This document shows, one piece after another, positions 1 through 11,030 of a DNA stretch of 48,344 bases (the first letter of the stretch is position 1; each line of letters starts with the position of its first letter). The position numbers were made by a program, and so were the translations under genes. The stretch is from Cochliopodium minus (taxonomy: Eukaryota; Discosea; Himatismenida; Cochliopodiidae), in NCBI GenBank assembly GCA_024220525.1, contig JAMYWO010000021.1, positions 204,294 to 252,637 on the forward strand, read 5' to 3'. The notes under the pieces were generated by a model. That model was not told where the DNA came from. It ran no database searches and saw only the letters and a program-made list of their open reading frames with translations.

Positions 1-3000
1 TATCTTTTTCTTTATCTTTTTGATTGTTGCGATCTTTCTCATTATCTTCTTTCTCAGCTTCTTTGGTTCTTTTCTTTAAATGTTTTTTCTTTTTTCGGAG
101 GGGAAAGGCGAAGGGATCACTGATGATCATCGAAGACTGAAGGGGAGAAGAAAGGGGATGAGAATGGAAAGAAGTATCCACCAATTTCTCCCTTTCCGTC
201 TCTTTAAGAGGACAAGAAGAAGTCTCATTAACATTTCTACTAACTATCAAACCATTCACTGTTTCATTATAATCAACAGCAAAGCCACCCATCTCATTCG
301 ATTCTTCTTTGTCTTTTTCTTTGTTAGGAGACTTGATTTGGGATTGGTTGTGGTTTTCGGAGATGCCTAGATGGGAGGTGTCGGAGAGGCTGAGATGAGA
401 AGTAGTGCCAGATACATTGAATAAGGAAATGTCATTTGATTGATTATTGTTTAAAGAATCTTCTTCCTCTTTATTTTCTTTATTTTTTTTATTTTCTTTA
501 TTTTTTTTATTTTCTTCTGTTCTCTCTTCCCTTTCTTTCGTTTCTACACTCGAAATATGTTCTTCTTCGTTATGTTCGTTGTTACTCTTTTGGTTATCAT
601 TTTGGCTTTTGTCTTGAAGAGAGGGAGGTAGAAAAGTGAAAGCAGAGGAGAGGTTATCTTTAATCTCCTTCGGAGGGGGTGTATCTACAATATCTATCAC
701 TAATAACTTTTTGATTTTTTCTCCTTCTTCGTTTCCATGTTCAACAACATTCTCATTAACATTACCATTATTATGACTAGAATCACTATTATTGTTGTTA
801 TTATTATCATTGATCTTGAAGGTATGAGATGTAGGTAAAATTTGGTTTTGAATAGAATCTGTGTTGTTAACAGAATTTAAACTGCTTTCTTTGGTAAAAG
901 TGATACTGTTTTCATTCTCATTATTGCTGCTATCTTTGTTGTTAGTATTAATGTTCCTATTAATGGGAATGGGTTTGTTTGTTAAATTGGAATCGGGTTG
1001 ACTTATCTTATTTTGAATGATGTTATCACTAGGAATGGTACTATTGTTAGGAATGTTATTATTTATATTGTTATTATTAAAACCGTTAATAGAAATGTTT
1101 TTGGTGATGTTAGGAAAACTGGAGGGCTTTTGAATGACAGATGGCCGTGTAATCATTTTTGGAGGAATGATGTTGTAGTTATTGTTTTTATTGTTATTGT
1201 TGGAAGAAGAAACTTTATTAACAGATAAATTTTTATTTGGTTGAACATTCTTGTTAATTATCGTGGTTTTATTTATAGGAGCGATAGAATTAGTTCCTTT
1301 GTAAGAGCCAGAAAGATTGGTAAGTTGACTTTCATTGGAGGGTTCGTTTTGAGAACTAACAGGAGTTTTGTTTGAAAAGAGATTGGTAGGGTTGATTTTG
1401 GTATTAATGGATGAAGATATTGACTTTATGGGCAAGTTGTTATTGGAAAAATTTCTGTTTAAAGAAATATTTTTAGTTAAAGATTTGGTAGGAGTGAAAG
1501 GTTTCAAAGAGGAAATATTTTTGTTAGGAGGAACTTTGTGTAAATTGTTGTTATTGTTATTTTTATTTGGAGGAACGACTTTACTAAACTTTTGATGATT
1601 AAGATTTTTAACTGGGGTAGTACTGTTGGGTGTGAGTTCCAAGTTTTTACTCTGAGAATTATTATAGGATACACTAAAGTTTTGAGATAAAGAGTTTTGA
1701 GAAGAATAATTAGTAGAAAGCTGAGCATTCAGCAAATTGGAAGACAAAGAAGAAACTTTAAATTTGACTGCCAATTCGTTGAGTTTTTGATCTTTTTCTA
1801 AAGTCAAGATACCCACTTTGCTGTAGTATTTCTTCTTTGCTTTTTTGATGATCTCCTCCATCTCCTTTTCAAATTCTTCGCACTTTTTTTTGTATTGAGA
1901 AACTACATTTTCTACAGAAGAAAGATAGTTTGGTTCGAGATCAAAGTTAAGAGAAGAAGGTTTTTCAAAGTTGAGAGAAGAGCTTTTCTCAACATGTTTG
2001 CTTTCAACAGAACTGCTCAAGCTTAACTTGCTTTCCGAGAAATTCAAAGCACGTTGTGGATTAATATTGTTTTTGATCTGTTTGTTTTCTTTAATCATTA
2101 TCTCCTTTGGTTTTGTTATTTCGAAAAGATGAGGAGCGTCCTTTTTAATGGAGAGTAGTTGCTCATCATCCTCAGTGTAAATGCCTACCATTTTAGATTT
2201 CAAGTTGGTGGCAAGCTTCCAAACAGAAAAACTCTGAGAAGAACTTTGGCTTCTCACTAATTTCTCCGAAGAACTTTCCAGAAAAGAAATGGGTGTGGAC
2301 ATGTTACCATTCTTTTCTTCACTAGATTCCTCTTCAAATATTTTTTTTTTCAAAGAAGATTTTTTTTTGCCGTTTTTAACTTCAAGAGGAGATTTAGGAA
2401 ACCCAGCAAGGTTTTTATTCTCATTACTTTCTATAAAAGGAGCATTTTCGACAATCATTTGATCACTTTTTGAATTTTCACTGATGGACATCGCCAAAGC
2501 AAGCATTAACTCTTCTTGTTCTTGATCCTTTGGAGTTTCCACATTTCTTAGCGAATCTTTTTTGTCCACTTTCTTGTTTTCTGTACGGCGGTTTCTTGTA
2601 GATTTCTTTTTGTTAGAATTGAGAAGCATATTGTGTTTTGCCTTGATTATCTCGTTGAGAGTATCGGGTTCGCTGCTGGTACGCAAATCAATATTTCTCT
2701 GTTTTTCTTTTGCTTCTAATGTTCTTTTCGCTTTCAAAGACCTGTATTGTTCGTTGTTCAGTTTGTTCTTCTTGATACACTTACCAATATGATCCATTCT
2801 CTGATTCTTGGAAACATCACTAAGATCTAATTTGCATATCATACAATAATAGGTGTCTGAATGGATTCCATTGTTCCCTAGAGAAACATTTTTCTCAAAT
2901 GTTACCTTTTTTGATAGTTTGAATTCATCCATACATTCATTTATATGCCTATTTTTCCTCTCTATATCCAAATGATTCAATATCCTATTACATATAAGAC

Positions 3001-3736
3001 ATTTATCGATCTCCTCCCCTATTTCTTTTTTCTCCTTCTTTGATTTCAAAAGGAGATCTTCATTTTTAGAAGTTTCACTCAATTCCGTCGTTGAATTCTC
3101 GCTGTCCGTAGATTTCCTCTTTCTGTTATTGTGATTGGTGATACCAATATGATGAGAATTATGATTAGAATTCGTTGATTTCTCCATACATTCATTGATA
3201 TGTACTTTCTGCTCCCAAATTTCAAATTTCTTCAAATCCTTGCTGCAAAAGATGCAAGTATCATTCTTCTCCACCTTCTTCTCCTTCTCTTCCCTCATTT
3301 TCATTTCTCTCCTCAAGATCTTTTCTACCAATGGTGTTGGAGTTGGGGTGGCAGTGATTATTATATTGGGTTGAGGTGTTTGGGCGATGATGAAGGAATC
3401 ATCATCAGGTGGGGATGGGGGATAACTCGATATGGAGGGTGTTGCATCTGCTATTATCTCTTCCCCCGATGAGATACATCTTTGAGTTGCTTGTTCCTCC
3501 CTATCCTCTTCTTGGGAGGCTATATCCATCTTATCATTTTCCAATTGTGAATTTTTCTGCTCTATTCCTTTTTGAGAATTGATCTCATCTTCATTTTTAT
3601 TATTATTTACACTATTTTCTTTATTATCCAAGATATTTTGAGCTATATTATTAGTATTTTTTTGAGATGATGTTCTTCTTTTTACAGGATTATTCAATAA
3701 AGATAATACATTCTTTTTCTTCTTCTTATTATCCAT
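1..3736 (-). CDS. UBZ4/UIM ubiquitin-binding zinc-finger protein, SLX4-like (partial, C-terminus outside window)
   Basis: One uninterrupted frame of about 1245 codons runs from ATG at 3736 off the left edge, so the C-terminus is missing. Three small C2HC fingers occur near residues 158-182, 244-270 and 297-323 (CIFCSKDL...HINEC, CLICNRIL...HINEC, CMICKLDL...HIGKC). The C-x2-C...H-x3-C spacing is that of Rad18/UBZ4 ubiquitin-binding fingers. Near residue 404 follows EELMLALAMSISEN, which fits a ubiquitin-interacting motif and resembles the segment after the UBZ fingers in SLX4 scaffolds. The rest is Lys/Ser/Asn-rich, with a Lys/Glu-rich helix near residues 610-650 and long Asn/Ser tracts. SLX4 scaffolds structure-specific nucleases in DNA repair. 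The diagnostic SLX1-binding C-terminus is not in the window, so the family name is inference. Other UBZ4 proteins, such as FAN1- or RAD18-like ones, remain possible. The start follows an A/T-rich leader and has no competing upstream ATG in frame. Confidence 0.6.
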   Translation of the reverse strand, partial: MDNKKKKKNVLSLLNNPVKRRTSSQKNTNNIAQNILDNKENSVNNNKNEDEINSQKGIEQKNSQLENDKMDIASQEEDREEQATQRCISSGEEIIADATPSISSYPPSPPDDDSFIIAQTPQPNIIITATPTPTPLVEKILRREMKMREEKEKKVEKNDTCIFCSKDLKKFEIWEQKVHINECMEKSTNSNHNSHHIGITNHNNRKRKSTDSENSTTELSETSKNEDLLLKSKKEKKEIGEEIDKCLICNRILNHLDIERKNRHINECMDEFKLSKKVTFEKNVSLGNNGIHSDTYYCMICKLDLSDVSKNQRMDHIGKCIKKNKLNNEQYRSLKAKRTLEAKEKQRNIDLRTSSEPDTLNEIIKAKHNMLLNSNKKKSTRNRRTENKKVDKKDSLRNVETPKDQEQEELMLALAMSISENSKSDQMIVENAPFIESNENKNLAGFPKSPLEVKNGKKKSSLKKKIFEEESSEEKNGNMSTPISFLESSSEKLVRSQSSSQSFSVWKLATNLKSKMVGIYTEDDEQLLSIKKDAPHLFEITKPKEIMIKENKQIKNNINPQRALNFSESKLSLSSSVESKHVEKSSSLNFEKPSSLNFDLEPNYLSSVENVVSQYKKKCEEFEKEMEEIIKKAKKKYYSKVGILTLEKDQKLNELAVKFKVSSLSSNLLNAQLSTNYSSQNSLSQNFSVSYNNSQSKNLELTPNSTTPVKNLNHQKFSKVVPPNKNNNNNNLHKVPPNKNISSLKPFTPTKSLTKNISLNRNFSNNNLPIKSISSSINTKINPTNLFSNKTPVSSQNEPSNESQLTNLSGSYKGTNSIAPINKTTIINKNVQPNKNLSVNKVSSSNNNNKNNNYNIIPPKMITRPSVIQKPSSFPNITKNISINGFNNNNINNNIPNNSTIPSDNIIQNKISQPDSNLTNKPIPINRNINTNNKDSSNNENENSITFTKESSLNSVNNTDSIQNQILPTSHTFKINDNNNNNNSDSSHNNGNVNENVVEHGNEEGEKIKKLLVIDIVDTPPPKEIKDNLSSAFTFLPPSLQDKSQNDNQKSNNEHNEEEHISSVETKEREERTEENKKNKENKKNKENKEEEDSLNNNQSNDISLFNVSGTTSHLSLSDTSHLGISENHNQSQIKSPNKEKDKEESNEMGGFAVDYNETVNGLIVSRNVNETSSCPLKETEREKLVDTSFHSHPLSSPLQSSMIISDPFAFPLRKKKKHLKKRTKEAEKEDNEKDRNNQKDKEKD

Positions 3737-3842
3737 ATTTATACAACAAAAAAACGAAACAATATTTTTTTTTTTCATTTATTTTTTCTTGTAAAATAAT
3801 ATTTTTTTTTCAAAACAAAAATAAAATAACCACAAAAATCTT

Positions 3843-4972
3843 TTATTTGGAAAATTTTAGTTCAGAAAAATTAGTGGAAGATCTGAATTCTTTGAGTTGT
3901 TTAACAAAGTTTTCATTGGGATCAGCAATTCCTCTTTTGGTTTGAATAAGCTTTATGACATCTTCGACACTTCCTTGAGTTTTAGCCATCAAGTCTGTTA
4001 AAAAAAAATAAAGAAAACAAGTTAAAGAAAATTTGAATTTACAAGTAACGCAAGCTGTGGAGGATCTTGATTTTCCTTGTGCACAAAAAACCAAAACATT
4101 ATTGTTTTCGTTTGACAAAGCGTCTTCAATGAAATTTCTTTTTAAAAAAAAAATGAGAAAAACTATTTTACAAAGTTTTAAATTTACATTATTTCTATTA
4201 ATTGATCATATTTTTCATTTCTGTACAAGAGTTGATCTCCAGTATCCATCCATTCAAGTCTCAAAAATTTAGCTTTTTTTTCTACAATGGGTAAATCCTT
4301 TGCCCATTTCACAAAGTGTTTCTACAAACAATTTTTATTCAAATGTAAACCTAAAAATTTATCATACCTCTAGATTTTTTGCAGTGGCTATGATGTGAGT
4401 AATTTTGTTTTTTTCAACGAAACTAGGTGTACAAGAAAGAAAACCACCAAGCCATAATTTCTGGTTTTCTTTTTCTAATAATTTTTAAAATCAATTTTAT
4501 TGAAAGTTCTTAGTAAAAATGATAGCAAAAAGTATCAATCCTTTTTGTATATTAATAGATGAAAAATTGATTTGAAATTATGATCATAATTTGAAGATTA
4601 AATTCATTATTTTTTATTATTGAAGAATTATAACCAATTATTCCCTTAAAATTTTTACCATTATAAGAAAAGATCAAGTTGGCAGGTTCTTTTTGTTGTT
4701 CAAATTCTATTGCTATCTATAATTTTTCAATTTTAATCCGAAAAATTATATTTATTTAATTATTACCTTTATATGTTCATCGTCTATTGATTCAGAATGA
4801 TGAACATGTAAAATGAATCCACATTCAGCACATTTACTCTTTTGAAATTTATTGGGAACTATGGAATTCAATTTTAAAAAAAGAAAAATCCTCTTTACAA
4901 TATTTTACCAAATTTTATGCAATCCGTTTTTGCTTCTTGGAGAACTAATTGTGATCTAATATTGTTTTCCAT
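3843..4972 (-). CDS. Dual-specificity phosphatase-like protein with N-terminal Cys-pair element
   Basis: Seven exons joined by six short GT-AG introns give a protein of about 230 residues. The N-terminal part (MENNIRSQLVLQEAK...) contains VPNKFQKSKCAECGF followed by HVHH, a possible small zinc site. The C-terminal part is a cysteine-phosphatase fold: LWLGGFLSCTPSFVEKNKI, then THIIATAKNLE, a possible general-acid Asp in EWMDTGDQ, and the CX5R loop FCAQGKSRSSTAC. A typical helix follows (TYLMAKTQGS...). The reactive Cys and Arg are present, but the His that normally precedes the Cys (HCxxGxxRS) is Phe. Family knowledge suggests dephosphorylation of phosphoproteins or other phosphorylated substrates; the substrate is unknown. 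The gene diverges from the Yme2 homologue with 117 bp between start codons. The unspliced reading frame at 3843-4118 runs through the last intron and is not the real protein. Confidence 0.75.
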
Positions 4973-5089
4973 CTATTTGAATACAGTTTTTTTTATAATT
5001 TTAAACGAGAGATGAAAGAGAAAATTTTGAGCAAAAAAATGGATCTTCTAGGAAATAAGATGTTGATAACAATTTATTGAGATGAAATA

Positions 5090-8000
5090 ATGAAAGAAGA
5101 AATTTATTTTTTTTTTACTTTCGGATTTTACTTAAAATTTGATCCTTGTTTGCAAAAAAATCCATCAACTCAACTTTTAAAAATAGAATTATTTAAATGT
5201 GATCCAATTCTTGTTAAAAAATGTATATATCATAATTTCAAGGAAAATAGAAAAAAAAAACAAAAAAAAATGAAAAAGAATGCAATATTTGACACCAATA
5301 AATGGGCGAAATATGTCAATAACAAATATTTAAGAAGATATTGTTTATATAATCAAACTGATACAATCCCTAAAGTAAAATTTTAACTGAAAAAATGTAA
5401 ACAAATAAACACAACAAAACTTAATTTTTGCTTTTTGGGAACAGATAAAATTGAATGAATCAATATTATGGGTGAGAGGAATTTATAAATTAACAAATGT
5501 GAATCCATTGATAGAGAAACTAAGGAAATATACCTCCATAATAGGTTATGATCTGAATACTTATGAGATAAAGGTGCTCGAAAATTTTGAAGATTGGCTA
5601 TCAAACAAGGGATTCCATGTGATCAGCCCAGAAACAGATACAAAGAGTGTGGAAGAATTGGAGAAAGAAAGAAAGGAGAAGGAAATATCGACATTGGTCC
5701 AAAATAAAACATCATTGAATCAAATAGAGATGGAAAAATTAATAGATGTGGATGAGTAAAAAAAAAAATATTTTTGAGGGATATAAATTTTCATCTTTGA
5801 AAAAACTATTTCTTATAAAAATGAAAAATTTTCAACACCTTCATCTTTTAGTTTAGCAGAAGCAGACAAATTTGTTGACATGGAAATGCACCACGAAAAT
5901 GAGAAGATATTGGAAGAAAGGGGCAAAATAACTATCAAAGTAATTCCCAAATTCAAGTTTGGAGGAATGTTTGTGATATGTGAAAAAGAGTATGAAGAAA
6001 CAATAAAAAACTTTATTTCACACAATCAATTCTTGGGTGAAATTAGGAAAGTGTTCCCTGTTGAAGGAGTTCCATTTATTGAGGACATTGCTAGTGAAAC
6101 TCCCTTCAAACAACTAAAAGTTTCAAATTTCAATTTGACCAGAGAGGAACTTTTCACTTTGTTCAGAAAATATGGGAGAATAGATTCTCTAACCATGCTC
6201 CCCGAGCAGAAAGCTGAGGTTAGATACATTAAATTAGAAAAGTAAGATTTTTTTTTATCAACAATATTTTTTAAAAATGTATCTCTTTCTTTTTAGTTCC
6301 ATCCTTGCCAAAATTTGTTTACATAAAAAAGCTCTCAACAACACAGTCATGAACATCGAATTCTCTCCTTCGCCAAGTATTTGGGAAGTCATAAAAAGCT
6401 TGCTTCAAAACCCAAGATTCACTGTAAACTTTTTTTTTTCCCATCTACTCTTTCTTTGAATAAATTGCCTCATTTTTAAATAGGTTATATTTGCTGCAGT
6501 TTTATTATCCATTTCAACTCTCTTGTTAGTGGATCCATACAGACTAATCAATGTCACCAAACAAATAACGGTAAGAAACAGTGGACAATCATTAGACCAC
6601 AAGATATGGGAAAACCACAAAGTAGACTACCAAATAGATGAATTGGAGAAAATTCTCAAAGACGAACCTAATTGTGTCATTATTCTTACTGGTCCTGATT
6701 ACTCTAAGGAAGTTTCTTTGGGATCCATCACCAATGACAGGTATTTTGTTGTCAAAGTAAATTGTAAAAACATCAAAACTGAAGAGGAATTTATTGAAAG
6801 ACTTGTTTCTTCTGTTGGTAATTTCAAATTTCATTTTATTTATTTTTCTTTCATTATCATTAAATATTTCTTTTCAAGGTTTTTCTCCAAGTTTCCAAAC
6901 TCTTTCCAATTTTGTAAAATAAATTCCTTCATTTTTCTTTAAAATTTTATTTTTTAAAAAAATCGTGATTTTAGGTATCTTATTTCGAAAGTTTCCTTCC
7001 AAAAGTAAAAAAAAAACCTTTTCCTTTCAAAACTTGATAATTTAAAAATAAATTTTTAAATTAATTATTTTATGAACAGATGCACAAGTAAGAAATTTCT
7101 TTTTTTTAACATTTTAATTTTTTTTAACGAATTTTCAAAAAAGTGTTTTCACAAAACCTACACAAGCACAGTTTTTATTGATTACAGAAACAATAACGAG
7201 GAGTCTTCGTTTGATTTCGAACAAAAATATAAACATAAACACCACTGACAACCTCTATCCCATTTTCATCTTTGACGGTATTGATGAACTATATTATTCC
7301 CTCAAATCAAAAGAATTAATTGAATTAATTTTGGGTAAAAAAAATAAATAAATAATAATAAATATGTTTTTAAATATTTTAAAAATGTTTTATAATGTTT
7401 TTAAATATTTTAAATATTGTTTTAAATCAAAAGATTGGTCGAGCAATATCACAGAAATGGGAACATCTCATGTTGTACTTTGCTTGGAAAATAATTACCC
7501 ATTAAAATTAGCAAGAAACTGTAATTTTTTTTTAATCTTTTTAAAATAATGCAAAAAAAGTTTTTTATAACTTTTTTTTTTTGAATATTTAAAATCAAAA
7601 TAATTTCTATGTTTTCTTTTTATAATTTTCTTTATTTTTTCAAAAAAAAAGACTCAATGATCAAAGATGGAATCAAATTTCTAAAGGTGAAAGATTTAAA
7701 TTATGACGAAACGTACAATTATCTCCATTCCTTTGTCTACCCAGAAAAAAAAGGGGATCTTCTCTTGGAGAACTATCATCCACATTATCATCACGATAAA
7801 GACAAAGGAATAGTTCATTGGTTCGTTAAAGTTTCTGTAGGAAGGATATTGAGCACTATTTCTAATTTTTCAAACAGTTAATTTCTTTAAAAAAAATTTT
7901 TTTTTTAATTTAATTATTTTTTTTATTTCATATAAGAACAAGACGAAGAGAAAAGAGAGTCAGAGGAAAAGATAAAAAATGCAAATCTCACTAATTTTCA

Positions 8001-8908
8001 TCTTTATGGGAACTACTTTGACGAAACCGTTCCAAGTACGCCTAATTCACCAGAAATACACAGTGTTCAAGAAGACAATCAATACATAATAAAAGAAAGT
8101 GACAAAAACGATCTTAGAAATGTTTCTAAAAGTAAATTTATATTTCAAATTTTCTTAGAAATTTAACTTTCTTTTTTCAACTTTTTTTAAAATTTTTTCT
8201 TTATTTTTATCAAACAGTTTTGGGAGGGAGATTGAATGAGATTCTTTCATTCACTAAAAGATACATTTCAGCAAAAGAAACAACGCATTTGGGTGAAAAA
8301 ACTCCCAACCCTCTCTCTGTGGTTCAAACCATGATAGAAGACAACAAAATATACATCATCAAGGAAGGTTTTGGTTCCAATCTCTTTACAAACTCTCCTG
8401 ATAGAGAATGGACTCAATTACAACTATGGAAAATAATCAAAATCCTTTCTGAGAAAGGAGAAATTGATTATCCCACTTTAGTTTTGGGTTAATATTTTAA
8501 AGATTTTTTTTAATTTTTTTTAATTTCAAAATAAAAGATATTCTCGGAGGTAACTTGAAGGCTATGGAGTCTTTGTTTCACAAAAAATTTTTGAGATTGG
8601 AAGAAACCTTTCCACTTAATTCCGAAGATGGAAAGTACCAAGCAAAAGCGGTTCCCTTCTCACCCACCATGCACCAGTCCTTCAAAGAATTAACAGAGGA
8701 CCATCGCTTCTTCAAATCAATGGAAAAGTACAGATTGGAAAAGGAATTAGGTGATATGGAGAAAGATATTGGCAAATTTGAGGAAGAATTGGTAAAGATG
8801 AATAATGCTTCTATTCACAATCTTGAAAGAAAAATCATTTTGATTGAGAAAATAGAAAATCTTACGAAAGGAATACAAAATAAAGAAAAAGAAATTTCAA
8901 AACTTTAA
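5090..8908 (+). CDS. yme2: Mitochondrial escape protein 2 (Yme2/RNA12-domain) homologue
   Basis: About 13 exons. The key join is GA|T at 5755/5852, which fuses two apparent short genes into one frame (IDVDDLAEADKF). Order: a divergent N-terminal region; an RRM-like segment (GVPFIEDIASETPFKQLKVS, then LTREELFTLFRKYGRIDSL, then ILAKICLHKKAL); one membrane helix (VIFAAVLLSISTLLLVDPYR); an ATPase-like RNA12 domain with a Walker-B-like strand IFIFDGIDELYYS; KILGGRLNEILSF; and a C-terminal AMESLFHKKFLRLEE region ending in a coiled coil. This architecture is that of the inner-membrane protein Yme2, which influences mitochondrial nucleoid and membrane structure in yeast. The P-loop position reads ILTGPDYSKEVSLGS, without a recognisable GxxGxGK[ST]. 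The splice path between about 7000 and 7180 is uncertain: an 8-nt exon at 7080-7087 is possible but needs a shifted donor. The start at 5090 is the first ATG in frame; no clear targeting peptide was resolved. Confidence 0.8.
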
Positions 8909-8975
8909 TTAAAAAAAAAAATTCTATAAAATTAATTTTTCTTTAATTCTTTACAAAAATTTTTTTTTTTTTTCT

Positions 8976-10568
8976 CTAAAATTGTTTATAACCATCCTCT
9001 GATTTTCTAACAAAGAAAACTATCAATTTAACTAAAAGGAGAGTAAAAACAAAACTGGCCAAAGCAATCAACAAAACATAATAAATTTCAAGATCCTTTT
9101 TCTTTGAACAAGTTGGTCCTTTAAAATAAGAAGTACACATACAAACAGTATCTAATAAAAAAAAAAAAATAATCATCAAATTAAAATATTTTAAAAAAAA
9201 ATTGAAAAAATTTTACTGTCACACTTTCCATGAATACCAGTACAATTATTGGGGCAACTAGAGTTTGTCCAAAAAATGTTTTGAGTGGTATTGCTCAAAG
9301 AATTATAAATGCCAACATAATACAATACACTATCATTCCCATTCAAATGAAAGTTACTTAGAGAAGAATGAGCACTAAGACCGGAAGTGACAGGAATGCT
9401 CAAATAAGAAGTGAAAATAGAGTGGTTGGTGTCAAAAGAAAAGGAATTCAAAAAAAAGTCATTTAAAGTAGGATAATTCTCTTGACGAACCAAAATGAGA
9501 GGAGGAATCTCTTTGAAAGAATTGGAGGTTGTTTGGGCATAAAAAGTGAAAGAATAAGACGTATTTATCACAAAATATTTCCACTCTTTCGCTTTCAGAG
9601 TGAAGGTGTAGGAAGATGGGTCGTTTATTATTGTTGAGGTAGTAATACAATCATTTCCCAAATACTGATAATTCCTACATTTATTTGTTGTATAGTTTAA
9701 ATTGGTCTCTATATTCACACTAATAAAAAAATTGAAAAAAAATAGGAAATTTTTTAAAAAATTTTTTTATTTTTATACCTGTTGTTGTTGTAAATTGCAA
9801 AAATGTATGTATTTTCTTTAAATAAAAATTTTGAATTAATTTTTTTTAATTTTAAAAAAAAACAATTTTTTACTGTTCGGGTAATATTGGGAAATGGAAA
9901 GAGTTTCAGAAGCAGAATTGTCAAAATTGGTTAAACTAGGAACCGAACCCTCTGATAAAAAAAAATAAAGGGGAACATTTCCATATCGAGAAGTATCTTT
10001 TTTAAAAAATAAAAAATAAAAAATAAAAATAAAATAAAATAAAATAAGAAATAAAACAAAATTTTTTTACAATTTTGAAAAATAAACGAAAAAAAATTGA
10101 GATGAGAGTCAGGAGTGATTTGAAAATAAGTCCAGGTATTTTGATTAAGAGTAATATTATAATAAGAAGAATCGAACATGTTGATGACACGACAAGAACC
10201 CTCCACATAAACTTGGGTACTAGCATTGCATCCTGGGCCCTGTATTCTCAAAGTAGCATTTATTATAGAATTGGAATCTATTGGAATCACACTAAAATAA
10301 TACATTGATCCACTTCTTAAAGTAAAATTCGCTGAAAAATGTTTTTATTTTTTATATTCAATTTAAATTTTCTTAACAAATTTTTTTTTTTTTTGTTTTA
10401 CAAGATTGGACGTTGCTGTTTAAATTGTAGAATTTACTCTCTTTGTTGAGGTTGTTGCATCCATTGAATTCCCAGTAGTATGGATTGTTTGATGGAATTA
10501 TATCTTTTGATATGCAGACATACCAAGTTGTGCTCACAGTACTAGAATAATTTTTGTTTGAAATTTTA
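8976..10568 (-). CDS. Type I membrane protein with extracellular repeats, EGF-like stalk and one TM helix (5' end unresolved)
   Basis: About six exons can be joined. The ectodomain is Asn/Ser/Thr-rich with many N-glycosylation sequons. It has repeated short modules in which a Cys-containing stretch precedes an aromatic-rich strand (CRVINMFDSSYYNITLNQNT followed by WTYFQI; CITTSTIINDPSSYTFTLKA followed by KEWKYFVI). An EGF-like domain, CPNNCTGIHGKCDNTVCMCT ending at GPTC, is completed across an intron. It is followed by a membrane helix (YYVLLIALASFVFTLLLVKL) and a 20-residue basic/polar tail ending GYKQF. The layout suggests a cell-surface receptor or adhesion protein. No signal peptide or convincing start ATG was found upstream of the exon at about 10430-10565. 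An ambiguous base and an imperfect hairpin lie just upstream, so the first exon may be unresolved or misassembled. It converges on Yme2 with a 67-bp spacer. Function is unknown. Confidence 0.6.
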
Positions 10569-11030
10569 AGTACTTTTCTTTTGAGAAATATTTTGATGAT
10601 AATCTCAAAATATTAATGATATTGTTCATCTTTTTTGCAATTAAGGATATATTCAAAAGATGAATCAATAATATTTCATAGATCCTTATTATCATTAATC
10701 ACAAAAAAAATATTTTTTTGTNGAAAATTATTTATTTAAAGAATTGTATATTACGTTGTTGGTTATTCATTTCGGTTTAATCGGAGCTTTTATGGTAAAA
10801 TATATTTTAGTGTTAATATAGAATTTATTGTAAAAGAAAAAGAATAGATATTTTACTTTGTTTGTATTTCAATGATTAATGAAAATGTTTGTGAATAAGA
10901 AACTTAAATTGGATTCAATTTCAGTTTTTTTTTTATTTTTTTTTTTATTTTTATTTTTATTTTTATTTTTCCTTTGTTCAATAGAATAAATATTACATGG
11001 GGAGAGAAAGAATTAAAATCAATTTTGTTT
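10569..11030. other. Unassigned spacer between the membrane-protein gene and PEX2
   Basis: A/T-rich stretch holding the hairpin above, one ambiguous base (10722) and a T-rich simple tract with ATTTTT units at about 10924-10972. It should contain the 5' end of the membrane-protein gene, but I could not assign an exon with a signal peptide. No RNA gene was seen. Confidence 0.5.
10592..10700. repeat. Imperfect inverted repeat (hairpin) with a 20-nt loop
   Basis: The left arm (about 10592-10634) and right arm (about 10655-10700) are imperfect reverse complements. The inner 16-17 bases around TTCATCTTTT/AAAAGATGAA match with one gap, and the outer TGATGATAAT/ATTATCATTA segments match well. Internal loops separate the paired blocks. 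No flanking target-site duplication or terminal motif was recognised. It lies between the first assignable exon of the EGF-type gene and the ambiguous base at 10722. Confidence 0.4.
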
